The notes below the pieces were generated by a model. That model worked only from the letters and a program-made list of their open reading frames with translations. It ran no database searches and was not told where the DNA came from. A stretch of DNA of 64,000 nucleotides. It comes from Acetivibrio alkalicellulosi. Its GTDB lineage: Bacteria > Bacillota > Clostridia > Acetivibrionales > Acetivibrionaceae. Below are positions 18,905 through 27,058 of this stretch, in pieces. Within the stretch, counting starts at the first letter, position 1. Every line of letters begins with the position of its first letter. The stretch lies in NCBI GenBank assembly GCA_008125075.1, contig VLTH01000003.1:93935-157934 (forward strand). The letters run 5' to 3'. The translations under genes were made by a program, and so were the position numbers.

Positions 18905-19900
18905 ATGGATACGAAAAAACTTATTGAAACCTGTAAGCAACAAGCTTTAGAAGGACATAGATTAGGAAAAGATGCTATTGTTAGATTGCTTAGTGTGAAT
19001 CCTCAATCACAAGAATATGAACTCATTAAACAGGTTGCAGGATTAGTTGCAGCAACAAGAAGTAAATACCGATCTTATATGTGGGCAGCCATTGGTCTTG
19101 ATTATAAACCTTGCAAGATGAACTGCAATTTTTGCTCTCTTGGAGAAAAATGGGGATTAATTCATGAAGAATATGAGCTTGATGAGGATGTAGTCATTCA
19201 ACTTGTACGTAACTATGTAGAGACAGGAGTAAGATGGATCGTTCTGCGTACCACTCAGTTTTATTCCTTTGATAAACTACTATCATTAGCTCAAAATATT
19301 AAATTAAAAGTCAAGGGTTCCTATGAACTAGGGGTCAATGTAGGGGAGTTTGATGAGGAAATAGTTAAGAGGATGCTTCAAACGGGTATTGAATTTGTTT
19401 ATCATTCTGTCAGGATACGTGAAGGAATCGACACATGTTTTGATCTGGCTGAAAGGAAAAAAACAATGGCGGCTATTAGAGATTCCAAGTTGAAATTAGT
19501 TTCATTGATAGAACCTATAGGCATAGAACATTCCAATGAAGAAATTGCGGATGCATTTCTGACCGCTTTGGAATTTGGACCAGTTGTGACCGGTGCCATG
19601 GCAAGAGTTCCTGTGAAAGGAACTCCTTTAGGAAATATACAGGCTTTATCAGAAGAAAGATTAGCTCATATCATTGCTGTAACCAGACTGGCATCAGGAT
19701 ACCAAGCATCGGATATTTGTGTTCACCCGGCAACAGAAAGATGTGTGGAATGGGGAGCTAACGTTGTTGTAATAGAAACTGGTGCTATTCCAAGAGACTC
19801 ATGTAAAAAGCTTAATATTAACTGGAATGATTTTTCTCCATTAGTTGCTTCAAATATATTTAAAAAATTCAATTATCAAGTTTATTCAAAAGGGGAATAA
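18905..19900 (+). CDS. Radical SAM protein (BioB/PylB-like superfamily), function unknown
   Basis: 331 residues. The radical SAM cluster motif CKMNCNFC (C-x3-C-x2-C, about residues 73-80) binds a 4Fe-4S cluster and SAM. The remainder fits a TIM-barrel core like biotin synthase relatives (LGVNVGEFDEEI, IGIEHSNEEIADAF, ARVPVKGTPLG). The MCNFC-type spacing and the KGTPL segment recall biotin synthase, HydE and methylornithine synthase, but I cannot assign a substrate. It starts an apparent four-gene operon: the lipoprotein follows after 2 bases, then a permease and an ATPase of the Ssu/Tau type. The enzyme may act on the compound brought in by this transporter, or make a cofactor from it. Confidence 0.8.
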   Translation: MDTKKLIETCKQQALEGHRLGKDAIVRLLSVNPQSQEYELIKQVAGLVAATRSKYRSYMWAAIGLDYKPCKMNCNFCSLGEKWGLIHEEYELDEDVVIQLVRNYVETGVRWIVLRTTQFYSFDKLLSLAQNIKLKVKGSYELGVNVGEFDEEIVKRMLQTGIEFVYHSVRIREGIDTCFDLAERKKTMAAIRDSKLKLVSLIEPIGIEHSNEEIADAFLTALEFGPVVTGAMARVPVKGTPLGNIQALSEERLAHIIAVTRLASGYQASDICVHPATERCVEWGANVVVIETGAIPRDSCKKLNINWNDFSPLVASNIFKKFNYQVYSKGE

Positions 19901-19902
19901 CA

Positions 19903-20856
19903 ATGAAAAAAGCAATTATTTTCATTATGACTCTAGTACTTTTACTGGTTGGCTGCAAATCACATAACAATAAAAGCCTCAACTTAAAAGTTGGCACTTG
20001 GAAAACAGCACAAACTATTCAGCCTTTTTTTTATAATGACTACATTAATTCAAATCACACTGTAGAAGCAGTTCCATTTACCAATCCAGGGGATATGAAA
20101 ACGGCACTGCTGGCAGGAGAACTGAATTTTTGCGGAACAACCTTGGTAACTGCCATTACCGCAGCTTCTAATGGTGAACCAATTGTATTGGTGGCGGGAC
20201 TGGCTAATAGGTGTTCAGCACTGGTGGTTGGGAAAGATTCTGGTGTTGAAAAAGAAGCTGATTTAAAAGGAAAAAGAATAGCTTATGTTCCGGGGACAAT
20301 GCATCATCTCCTTCTACTGGAGGTGTTGAGTAGTAATGGGATAGATGTAGAAAAAGATGTTGAATTGATCAGGATTGATTTTTTTGATATGGTACAAGCC
20401 TTAGGGTTGGGAATAATTGATGCATTTTACAGTGGGGAGCCATATCCATCAATAGCTGTTGTGGAAGGATGTGGAAGGGTGCTAACTTACCCTACTTTAG
20501 AGGATAATCTGGGAGAAATCAATGCAGCCATGATAACGACTAAAGAAGAAATCAAGAATAACCCAGAAGGAATACAAGCTCTAGTGGATGCTCATGTAGC
20601 AACCACCATTAAACTCAATGATGACAGAGATACTTGGTTGAAAGCCGCAGGTGAATTGGGTACTAGAAAAGAGGTGCTGGACATAGCCGTTGATAACATG
20701 GAATTGATATATGATATAGATGATGATTATATTCACCATGTAAAAGCCTTGGCAGGGCGTATGTTAGAGCAAGGAATGATCCAACAATTACCTGATTTTG
20801 ACCATTTATTTGATTTAAGCTTTCTTAAAAAATCAATGGAAAAGGATTTGAAGTAG
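19903..20856 (+). CDS. ABC transporter substrate-binding lipoprotein (SsuA/TauA/NMT1-like)
   Basis: 317 residues. Signal peptide with lipobox LLLVGC (Cys about residue 18). The mature protein resembles NMT1/SsuA-type binding proteins: an N-terminal strand (NLKVGTWKTAQTIQPF), the segment FCGTTLVTAITAASNGEPIVLVAGL lining the ligand cleft, and the hinge DLKGKRIAYVPGTMHHLLL. Members of this group bind sulfonates, nitrate, thiamine precursors or other small anions; the ligand here is not evident. It begins two bases after the radical SAM gene and ends three bases before the permease. Stop codon is TAG. Confidence 0.85.
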   Translation: MKKAIIFIMTLVLLLVGCKSHNNKSLNLKVGTWKTAQTIQPFFYNDYINSNHTVEAVPFTNPGDMKTALLAGELNFCGTTLVTAITAASNGEPIVLVAGLANRCSALVVGKDSGVEKEADLKGKRIAYVPGTMHHLLLLEVLSSNGIDVEKDVELIRIDFFDMVQALGLGIIDAFYSGEPYPSIAVVEGCGRVLTYPTLEDNLGEINAAMITTKEEIKNNPEGIQALVDAHVATTIKLNDDRDTWLKAAGELGTRKEVLDIAVDNMELIYDIDDDYIHHVKALAGRMLEQGMIQQLPDFDHLFDLSFLKKSMEKDLK

Positions 20857-20859
20857 CAG

Positions 20860-21639
20860 ATGATAAAGAAATTTGATTTGCTTGGTTTGATATTACCAAT
20901 TTTTCTTGTTTTTTTATGGGGGTATGTGACGGTTACAAACATAGCACCATCCTACATTCTACCTTCACCATCAAAAGTAGTTATAAGCCTTTTTGACTTT
21001 GCCTTCGGTACGAATTCCTCATCTCCTTATTCAGGACAGATGCTTGAGCACACATTGATGAGTCTAAAAAGAGTATGTACCGGTTTTTTACTGGGAGGAG
21101 GACTGGGCTTTGTACTAGGAATTGCATCTGCAGCAGTTCAATATGTCAATCGCATCTTTGCTACTTCAATTCATATATTAAGAGCAATGCCTGGAATCGG
21201 TTGGTTGCCAATAGCAATGGTATGGTTTGGAGTCGGAGAAAAAACTTCCATATTCTTGATCGGTATAGCAGCTTTTTTTCCAATTTATATGAACACATTA
21301 CAAGGAGCAGGGGCAGTAGATCCACTTCAGTACAGGGCAGCACGAATGTTGGGTGCAAAGAAGCTTCAACTACTAACTTCCATAATGATACCCTCAGCAC
21401 TCCCTCAGATTCTTGTAGGGTTGAGAATTGGTTTGTCCATTTCATGGGCCTATGTAGTTTTGGGTGAGTTAACAGGGGTTAACAAAGGACTAGGAGCAGT
21501 TATGATGGATGCAAGAATGCTGGGACGATTAGAAATGATTTTGGTTATGATGGTTTGCATAGCCGTTTTGGGAAGAATTACAGATCAATTTTTGTTGTTA
21601 CTTTATCGTTTTATTCGACCTTTTGAAATAAAAAAGTAG
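20860..21639 (+). CDS. ABC transporter permease (SsuC/TauC-like)
   Basis: 259 residues with about six membrane helices and the EAA loop around QYRAARMLGAKKLQLLTSI (about residues 155-173). N-terminal segment YILPSPSKVV is typical of the nitrate/sulfonate/taurine permease family. It forms the membrane channel with the binding lipoprotein before it and the ATPase after it, all closely spaced. Stop codon is TAG. Confidence 0.88.
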   Translation: MIKKFDLLGLILPIFLVFLWGYVTVTNIAPSYILPSPSKVVISLFDFAFGTNSSSPYSGQMLEHTLMSLKRVCTGFLLGGGLGFVLGIASAAVQYVNRIFATSIHILRAMPGIGWLPIAMVWFGVGEKTSIFLIGIAAFFPIYMNTLQGAGAVDPLQYRAARMLGAKKLQLLTSIMIPSALPQILVGLRIGLSISWAYVVLGELTGVNKGLGAVMMDARMLGRLEMILVMMVCIAVLGRITDQFLLLLYRFIRPFEIKK

Positions 21640-21648
21640 GTGAAATTC

Positions 21649-22416
21649 ATGAAACCGATATTAAAAATTGAAAACATCAGCAAGTATTACACTAAACACG
21701 GTACAAAGGATAGGCTTCATGTACTCGATCAACTTTCCTTTGAAATCAATGAAGGGGAGATTGTTACTTTGTTAGGATCTAGTGGGTGCGGAAAGTCAAC
21801 AATTCTGAATATTATTGCAGGATTTGAAAAGATTGAAGGAGGAGCAGTATATTTAAAGGGGGAGAAAATTCAACAACCATCCAGTTCAATTGGGGTGGTA
21901 TTTCAGAATCCAACTCTTTTCGAGTGGATGACTGTTTACGAAAATATACAGTTTGGACTAAAGTATAAAAAAATAGATAAAAAAACAGAAAGAGAAAGTA
22001 TTTATGAATATATTAATTTATTAGAACTGAAAGGTTTTGAAAACTTTTATCCTAGTCAATTGTCAGGAGGAATGCAGCAACGAGTTGCGATTGCCAGAGT
22101 ACTGATCCTAAGCCCTCAAATATTACTAATGGATGAGCCTTTTGCAGCCCTAGATTCTTTTCGTCGTGCTAAAATGCAGCTTCTTCTTCAACATTTAGCC
22201 ATTCAGTTGAAATGTACCATTCTTTTTATAACTCATGACCTAGAGGAAGCCATTTTCTTATCTGATCAAATTTACATTCTTAAGGACTTGCCCACACAAA
22301 TAATTCAAAAAGTAAATATATCATTTGAAAGACCGAGGCGGTATGAAGATTTATGTGGAGATCTGGAATTCATGAACATCAAGAGTGAAATTTTCCAACA
22401 ACTTAGGCATGAATGA
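21649..22416 (+). CDS. ABC transporter ATP-binding protein (SsuB/TauB-like)
   Basis: 255 residues. Walker A GSSGCGKSTILNIIAG, Q-loop VFQNPTLFEWMTVYEN, signature LSGGMQQRVAIAR, Walker B ILLMDEPFAALD and H-loop FITHDLEEA are all intact. The Q-loop and Asp-loop style is that of the nitrate/sulfonate/taurine group. ATG at 21649 is preferred, with GTAGGTG 7 bases upstream; an in-frame GTG lies at 21640. It closes the radical SAM/transporter operon; a hairpin terminator follows at 22509. Confidence 0.9.
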   Translation: MKPILKIENISKYYTKHGTKDRLHVLDQLSFEINEGEIVTLLGSSGCGKSTILNIIAGFEKIEGGAVYLKGEKIQQPSSSIGVVFQNPTLFEWMTVYENIQFGLKYKKIDKKTERESIYEYINLLELKGFENFYPSQLSGGMQQRVAIARVLILSPQILLMDEPFAALDSFRRAKMQLLLQHLAIQLKCTILFITHDLEEAIFLSDQIYILKDLPTQIIQKVNISFERPRRYEDLCGDLEFMNIKSEIFQQLRHE

Positions 22417-22508
22417 AATAATTATCGGGATTCTGACGAATTTAAGAAAACTTTTAAATCCAAGTTTAGAATTTCAAGATTACTTTTTACATTAAAATAA
22501 AAGGGTCA

Positions 22509-22543
22509 GGAATGCTAAAAAGTATATCTTTATTTAGCATTCC
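22509..22543. terminator. Terminator between convergent transporter operon and methyltransferase gene
   Basis: Arms GGAATGCTAAA (22509-22519) and TTTAGCATTCC (22533-22543), an 11-bp perfect stem with a 13-base loop, followed by CATTTTAATAAT. Placed between convergent genes, so it may serve both strands. Confidence 0.7.
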
Positions 22544-22610
22544 CATTTTAATAATATTATTGTTATATAAAAATCATTAAATATATTTACTCAAGCGGGA
22601 TGTGAGTTTC

Positions 22611-23978
22611 TTAAACCTTATTTTTTGCTTCTTTGATTGTAGAAATTAATTCTTGTTTACTTGGGATGATAGAAATAAATTTTGGTTCACCGTTAATAAC
22701 CATAGTTGGTAAGTTTTTAAGTCCCATCTTTTTTGTACGTGCAATATCATCTTTTCTATTATATTGGTATACTTTGTAATCAGCGATATCCTTAATTTCA
22801 TCATAAATATCAACAACGCTATTGACCATGTATGTACATGCAGCACATTGCTCTGGATCAAGTGTGAATAACTCAATTAATACTTTGTCCAAATTTTTAT
22901 AATCAGGAATTTCAATATGGTCAAACTGGTCTTCAATTGCTTCGTAGTTTTTTACCATTTCACGGGCAGCATCTGTACGAAGTACAGCCTGTGCTACAGC
23001 AACAGTATTTTCAATTGGGGTATCATAAGGCATATCACAACCAGGACTTAATAATAGGTTTTGGTGATCTTCAATGCTGTCCAATAAATCAATTACACAT
23101 TTCATATTATCTTGTTGATTTCCAAACAGCATAGTTGTTGTCAGTGGTATATTGCCACCTATGGCAATATTGAATTCATCAGTTACTTTTTTTGCATCAG
23201 ATAATATAACATTTTCATCAACGTGAATTGAGTCAGGATAAGTTTCGCACATAACCCTTATTTGTTTTGTTGCATTTCCGCATACAAAAAATGATGATAG
23301 AACATTTTTATCTTTAAGATAGTCAAAAATTGCTTTAAAATGTGAGCCCATTAATTTTGAAAAGAACTTTGGTGATACTTGACTGACTAATGGGTCAACG
23401 ATTGCTATAACATCCATACCAGCGTCAATGTAGTATTCACTAATTTTAATAGCTACTTTGGTACAAAAACTCATGAAATTTTCTACAAGTTCTGCGTTGG
23501 AAAACATATCCATAAAAAATTTACTACCACGAAGATGTGATGCAAGAGTTAATGGTCCACATACTAAACCATAAAGTGCAGTGTCATCTCCTATTGATTC
23601 CTTAATTCGCTTCATGGTATTAAGTACCATTGGTATTCTTCCATCCTCTTTTGAAGGAATCATATCATCTGAAGGATATCCACTTCCATCTTGACTGTAA
23701 GGATGCTTTGATACGGATGGTGGGTTGAAATCTGCCCATAATAATTCACAGCCTAGTATCTCAGCTTCTATTTGCAAATCAAACATAATTGGCATACCAT
23801 CAGGAACATATAGTTTGTGTACTTCCATTAGTGAATCGTATAATTTGTTTTCATCCATTAGAACTTCTTTTGCTGTATAATTTTTTAATTTGCCAGCATG
23901 AACTCCTGCAAATGGTATCCAGGGGACACGATCTGTTTGCTCGTGTTTAAGTGTCTTAAATACTAATTCTTTTCCCAA
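22611..23978 (-). CDS. UroD/MtaA-family corrinoid methyltransferase fused to a thioredoxin-like domain
   Basis: About 455 residues. Residues about 1-345 match the uroporphyrinogen decarboxylase / MtaA-MtbA fold (HEQTDRVPWIPFAGVHAG at the start, YGLVCGPLTLASHLRG, DAGMDVIAIVDPLVSQVSP, LLLSPGCDMPYDTP). In MtaA the zinc ligands are His-x-Cys plus a later Cys; here the first His is replaced (FFVCGNAT) while the two Cys remain. Residues about 360-455 look like a thioredoxin-fold domain with CAAC (EQCAACTYM) and a cis-Pro-like LPTMVING. The fusion suggests a redox-controlled or thiol-dependent methyl transfer. Start: TTG at 23978 has GGAGGT 7 bases upstream; the ATG at 23993 has none. A true haem-pathway UroD is unlikely, given the missing N-terminal Arg-rich signature and this fusion. 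Confidence 0.78.
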   Translation of the reverse strand: MGKELVFKTLKHEQTDRVPWIPFAGVHAGKLKNYTAKEVLMDENKLYDSLMEVHKLYVPDGMPIMFDLQIEAEILGCELLWADFNPPSVSKHPYSQDGSGYPSDDMIPSKEDGRIPMVLNTMKRIKESIGDDTALYGLVCGPLTLASHLRGSKFFMDMFSNAELVENFMSFCTKVAIKISEYYIDAGMDVIAIVDPLVSQVSPKFFSKLMGSHFKAIFDYLKDKNVLSSFFVCGNATKQIRVMCETYPDSIHVDENVILSDAKKVTDEFNIAIGGNIPLTTTMLFGNQQDNMKCVIDLLDSIEDHQNLLLSPGCDMPYDTPIENTVAVAQAVLRTDAAREMVKNYEAIEDQFDHIEIPDYKNLDKVLIELFTLDPEQCAACTYMVNSVVDIYDEIKDIADYKVYQYNRKDDIARTKKMGLKNLPTMVINGEPKFISIIPSKQELISTIKEAKNKV

Positions 23979-24129
23979 TTTAGTTACCTCCATTAATCAT
24001 TTATTTTATAGTTAAAAGTAGATGCTTTTGGGCAAGGGTTTATTCTGCATGTGGTAAAAATGAAAATCATATATACATTCTAATATTTAATTATAAATAA
24101 TCCGAGGTACAGTTTAATAAAATTTATGA

Positions 24130-24169
24130 GTGACAATTGGGTGCATATTAAATGCACCCCGTGACAATT
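24130..24169. repeat. Palindrome GGGTGCAT/ATGCACCC flanked by direct repeats GTGACAATT
   Basis: Arms GGGTGCAT (24139-24146) and ATGCACCC (24152-24159) are bracketed by GTGACAATT at 24130-24138 and 24161-24169. The same GGGTGCATATTAAAT core occurs at 11421. It lies in the 564-base divergent region 23979-24542, which also holds repeat copy A and must hold the promoters of both flanking genes; none is clear enough to call. Confidence 0.6.
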
Positions 24170-24336
24170 CTATATGTTGACAAGAAAAATTTATGGTGAT
24201 AAACTGAAATTGTTAAAGGTTAAAAGTCGAAATTTTGTAATTGCTATCTAATTGCTTTGGGTTATGTTTATTTTCCATAATAATATTGAGTAAAAATGAA
24301 TATTTGTATTTCCAGTGTCTACAGTTATGTGCATTA

Positions 24337-24484
24337 CTATTCTGAAAATACTTTTCAGAATAGAACCTTTTGATTTAATGCTCGTGTAATTTGTTTGCTT
24401 CGCAAACATACACATTGCGCAGTAACATTCATTCGGATTATACTTTTATCCTACCTTGGTGAGTTTTATGCTCATGAATGTCTA
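24337..24484. repeat. Dispersed structured repeat, family 1, copy A
   Basis: About 148 bases closely similar to 29425-29570. It contains a 12-bp perfect stem (arm CTATTCTGAAAA with a 3-base loop), a second hairpin TGTTTGC/GCAAACA (near 24391) and a third pairing of ACATTCAT with ATGAATGT at the end. The three successive hairpins are kept in both copies, although the loops differ. Confidence 0.8.
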
Positions 24485-24542
24485 CTTGGCATGTAGTTTA
24501 CGCTGGGATATGAATAAGTTGAAATTTCTAGGAGGTTTATTT

Positions 24543-25502
24543 ATGAAAAAAAATATACAGTTATATTTGATCTCTGGCTTTTTGGGATCAGGGAAAACAA
24601 CTTTTTTAAAGCAATTATTAGAACAAAGCAATAAAAAAGTTGGTGTAATTGTAAACGAATTCGGTAGTGTAGGTATTGATGGAAAGGTACTTCAAAAAGA
24701 AGATTTGAAGATGGTTGAAATTAATAATGGATCAATTTTTTGTGCTTGCTTAAAAGGTGGATTTGTAAAGGCACTAGTTGCTTTTTTAGAAAAGCCAATT
24801 GATGTATTATTTATTGAGGCATCAGGTATGGCAGATCCATCTGGGATGAAAAACTTATTGGAACAATTGACTGTCCTACTTGAAAAAAATTCAGAAATAA
24901 CTCAGCAGTTTGAATACAAAGGCTCTATATGTATAGTTGATGCAGTTCGTTTTGAAGATTTTAGCGAGATGTTTCAACCAGTAACTAATCAAGTAAGAAA
25001 CAGTTCTTTAATAATTATAAATAAAGTTGATGAGGTGTCAGAAACAAAATTAAAAAAATTATACATAAAATTATCCCAACTAAACAATAAGGCATATGTA
25101 TATGAAACATCTTTTGGACAGATGCCAATAGAACTTCTTGACAGTAAAGTCAATCCTAATGTTGTTTTAGATCAAAAATCTACTAATACCATTAATAACA
25201 GACCAAAAAGTTATACTATTCAAATGAAGGATATGTATGATGTAGAAAAAATGAAAGATTTTTATCTTGAACTTTCAAATGATGTTATAAGATTTAAAGG
25301 ATTCTTTAAAACCCTTGAAGGAGAAATAGCACATGCCGACTGCGTTGGAGATTACATAAAAATTGACATAAAAAGTTATAATATTAATATAAATGATTCT
25401 TTTGAAATAGTTATGATAGGGAAAAGTGGTGAAGATTATTCTAAGAGAATAATGCAAACATGGAACAAACATTTCGGCAAAAAAGTAATATGTTTTAAGT
25501 AA
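24543..25502 (+). CDS. CobW/HypB/UreG-type P-loop GTPase (metallochaperone-like)
   Basis: 319 residues from ATG 24543, chosen because GGAGGT lies 6 bases upstream; longer in-frame starts lie inside repeat copy A. Walker A is GFLGSGKTTF (about residues 10-19), Walker B-like segment VLFIEASGMADP and the guanine-specificity motif NKVD. The family normally has a CxCC metal-binding motif after NNG; here it reads NGSIFCACLKGGF, so the last Cys is replaced by Leu. The C-terminal CobW_C domain (about 215-319) is present. COG0523 proteins insert or deliver Zn, Co or other metals, or serve corrinoid enzymes. It is divergent from the MtaA-thioredoxin gene, whose enzyme class needs zinc and corrinoid, so a role in its maturation is plausible but unproven. 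Confidence 0.85.
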   Translation: MKKNIQLYLISGFLGSGKTTFLKQLLEQSNKKVGVIVNEFGSVGIDGKVLQKEDLKMVEINNGSIFCACLKGGFVKALVAFLEKPIDVLFIEASGMADPSGMKNLLEQLTVLLEKNSEITQQFEYKGSICIVDAVRFEDFSEMFQPVTNQVRNSSLIIINKVDEVSETKLKKLYIKLSQLNNKAYVYETSFGQMPIELLDSKVNPNVVLDQKSTNTINNRPKSYTIQMKDMYDVEKMKDFYLELSNDVIRFKGFFKTLEGEIAHADCVGDYIKIDIKSYNININDSFEIVMIGKSGEDYSKRIMQTWNKHFGKKVICFK

Positions 25503-25564
25503 TTCTAATATATGAAAAAGTATTAATATAAAAAAGCTTTGCTTTGAAAAATGAAATTTTCAAA

Positions 25565-25593
25565 TTGACAACATTCATATTTTATGGTAATCT
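25565..25593 (+). promoter_or_regulatory. Possible sigma-A promoter upstream of amt
   Basis: TTGACA (25565-25570), a 17-base spacer, then TAATCT (25588-25593). It lies about 205 bases before the amt start. A further T-run/A-run hairpin (25736-25744 with 25752-25760, GC-capped) lies 40 bases before amt and could be an attenuator. The region 25503-25800 shows no gene. Confidence 0.5.
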
Positions 25594-25800
25594 ATTTTTA
25601 GTGGTAAAGTAATTTTAATTCATATTTACAATTTCATAATTTCTATTCCAAATGCCATATTAAGTTATCAATGATGATATTTATATCGTTTCAACATGTC
25701 TCGATATAGTTTATTTATGATAACTTTTTTGTTTGTTTTTTTGCATTGTTGGCAAAAAACTAAATCTAAAAATTAAGAATGAGTAAAGGAGATATAGAAA

Positions 25801-27036
25801 ATGGGATTTGAATATGGATTAAATTCTCTATGGATTTTAGTTGCAGGAATATTAGTGTTTTTCATGCAGGCAGGATTTGCTTTGTTGGAAGGCGGACTTT
25901 CAAGACAAAAAAATACAGTAAATATTTTGATGAAAAATTTTATGGATTTTGGTTTAGGAACAATAGCTTATTGTCTGGTAGGATTTGGTCTTATGTACGG
26001 AGTGGATAAGTTTGGCTTTTTTGGTGGAGATTTATTCTTGAACCCACTTGGTTATGATACAGAGGGAGCATTTTCACCAGCAGTATTTTTCTTCTTTCAA
26101 TTAATGTTTTGTGCAGCTACAGCGACTATTGTTTCAGGAGCAGTTGCTGAAAGGACTAAGTTTTCGTCATATTTGATTTTTAGTTTTATAATTAGTGCAT
26201 TTATTTACCCAGTAGGTGCTCATTGGATCTGGGGTGGAGGCTGGTTAGAACAGTTAGGATTTATGGATTTTGCAGGTTCAACAGCAGTTCATTCTATTGG
26301 TGGATGGACAGCAATGATGGGTGCTATTATTGTTGGACCTAGAATTGGCAAATTTAGCAAAGACGGCAAAGTAAATGCCTTTGCACCTAGTAATATTTTT
26401 ATGGCATGCTTGGGTTTCTTCATTTTATGGTTAGGGTGGTATGGATTTAATCCTGGTTCAGAATTAGCATTTAATGAACATGTGTTATATACTGCAGTTT
26501 CAACAACAGTTGCAGTTGGAGTTGGTTCTGTAGTTGCATTATTTACTACTTGGATACGTTACAAAAAACCTGATATTGGTATTTCAATGAATGGTGCTCT
26601 TGGTGCTCTTGTAGGTATAACAGCTGGATGTAAATTTGTAGATTTAGGTGGAGCTGCTATTATTGGTGCAGTTACGTCGATTTTGGTAGTTTTTAGTGTT
26701 GAGTTCTTTGATAGAGTTGCTAAAGTGGATGATCCTGTTGGTGCAATTAGTGTTCATGGTGTGGGTGGTGCTATTGGAACTCTTTGCATAGGTCTATTCG
26801 CAACAAGAGAAACAGAACTTCAGGGACTTTTCTATGGTGGTGGAGTTAAACTACTAGGAATTCAATTTGCAGGTGTATTGGCTATAGCAGCATGGTCAAT
26901 AATCACAGGAGGTATATTATTCTTTGTCATTAAGAAAGTATTTGGCTTACGTGTATCAAAAGAGGAGGAAATTATGGGATTGGATATTGCAGAGCATGCT
27001 ATTGAAGCATATCCCGAATTTGTAACAAAAGAGTAA
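25801..27036 (+). CDS. amt: Ammonium transporter Amt
   Basis: 411 residues, eleven predicted membrane helices. Family features include the N-terminal FFMQAGFALLEGG, the central AHWIWGGGWLEQLGFMDFAG and STAVHSIGG (first pore His region), and HGVGGAIGTL (second pore His region). It imports ammonium and usually forms trimers gated by a PII protein. AAAGGAG precedes the ATG. A MocR-type regulator and two PII genes follow on the same strand, consistent with Amt-GlnK regulation. All pore residues I can recognise are kept. Confidence 0.96.
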   Translation: MGFEYGLNSLWILVAGILVFFMQAGFALLEGGLSRQKNTVNILMKNFMDFGLGTIAYCLVGFGLMYGVDKFGFFGGDLFLNPLGYDTEGAFSPAVFFFFQLMFCAATATIVSGAVAERTKFSSYLIFSFIISAFIYPVGAHWIWGGGWLEQLGFMDFAGSTAVHSIGGWTAMMGAIIVGPRIGKFSKDGKVNAFAPSNIFMACLGFFILWLGWYGFNPGSELAFNEHVLYTAVSTTVAVGVGSVVALFTTWIRYKKPDIGISMNGALGALVGITAGCKFVDLGGAAIIGAVTSILVVFSVEFFDRVAKVDDPVGAISVHGVGGAIGTLCIGLFATRETELQGLFYGGGVKLLGIQFAGVLAIAAWSIITGGILFFVIKKVFGLRVSKEEEIMGLDIAEHAIEAYPEFVTKE

Positions 27037-27058
27037 GAAGTAGAGGAAGTGGATACCT

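Noticed and set aside
21075..21467. Open frame of 130 codons inside the Ssu/Tau-type permease gene
   Set aside because: It is in another frame of a well-supported permease and has no ribosome site or domain.
22611..23978. Haem-pathway uroporphyrinogen decarboxylase (HemE)
   Set aside because: The sequence follows the MtaA/MtbA branch and ends in a thioredoxin-like domain; no other haem-branch genes after uroporphyrinogen are present.
24456..24542. N-terminal extension of the CobW-type GTPase
   Set aside because: The extension lies in repeat copy A and the internal ATG at 24543 has a strong GGAGGT site and matches the family start.
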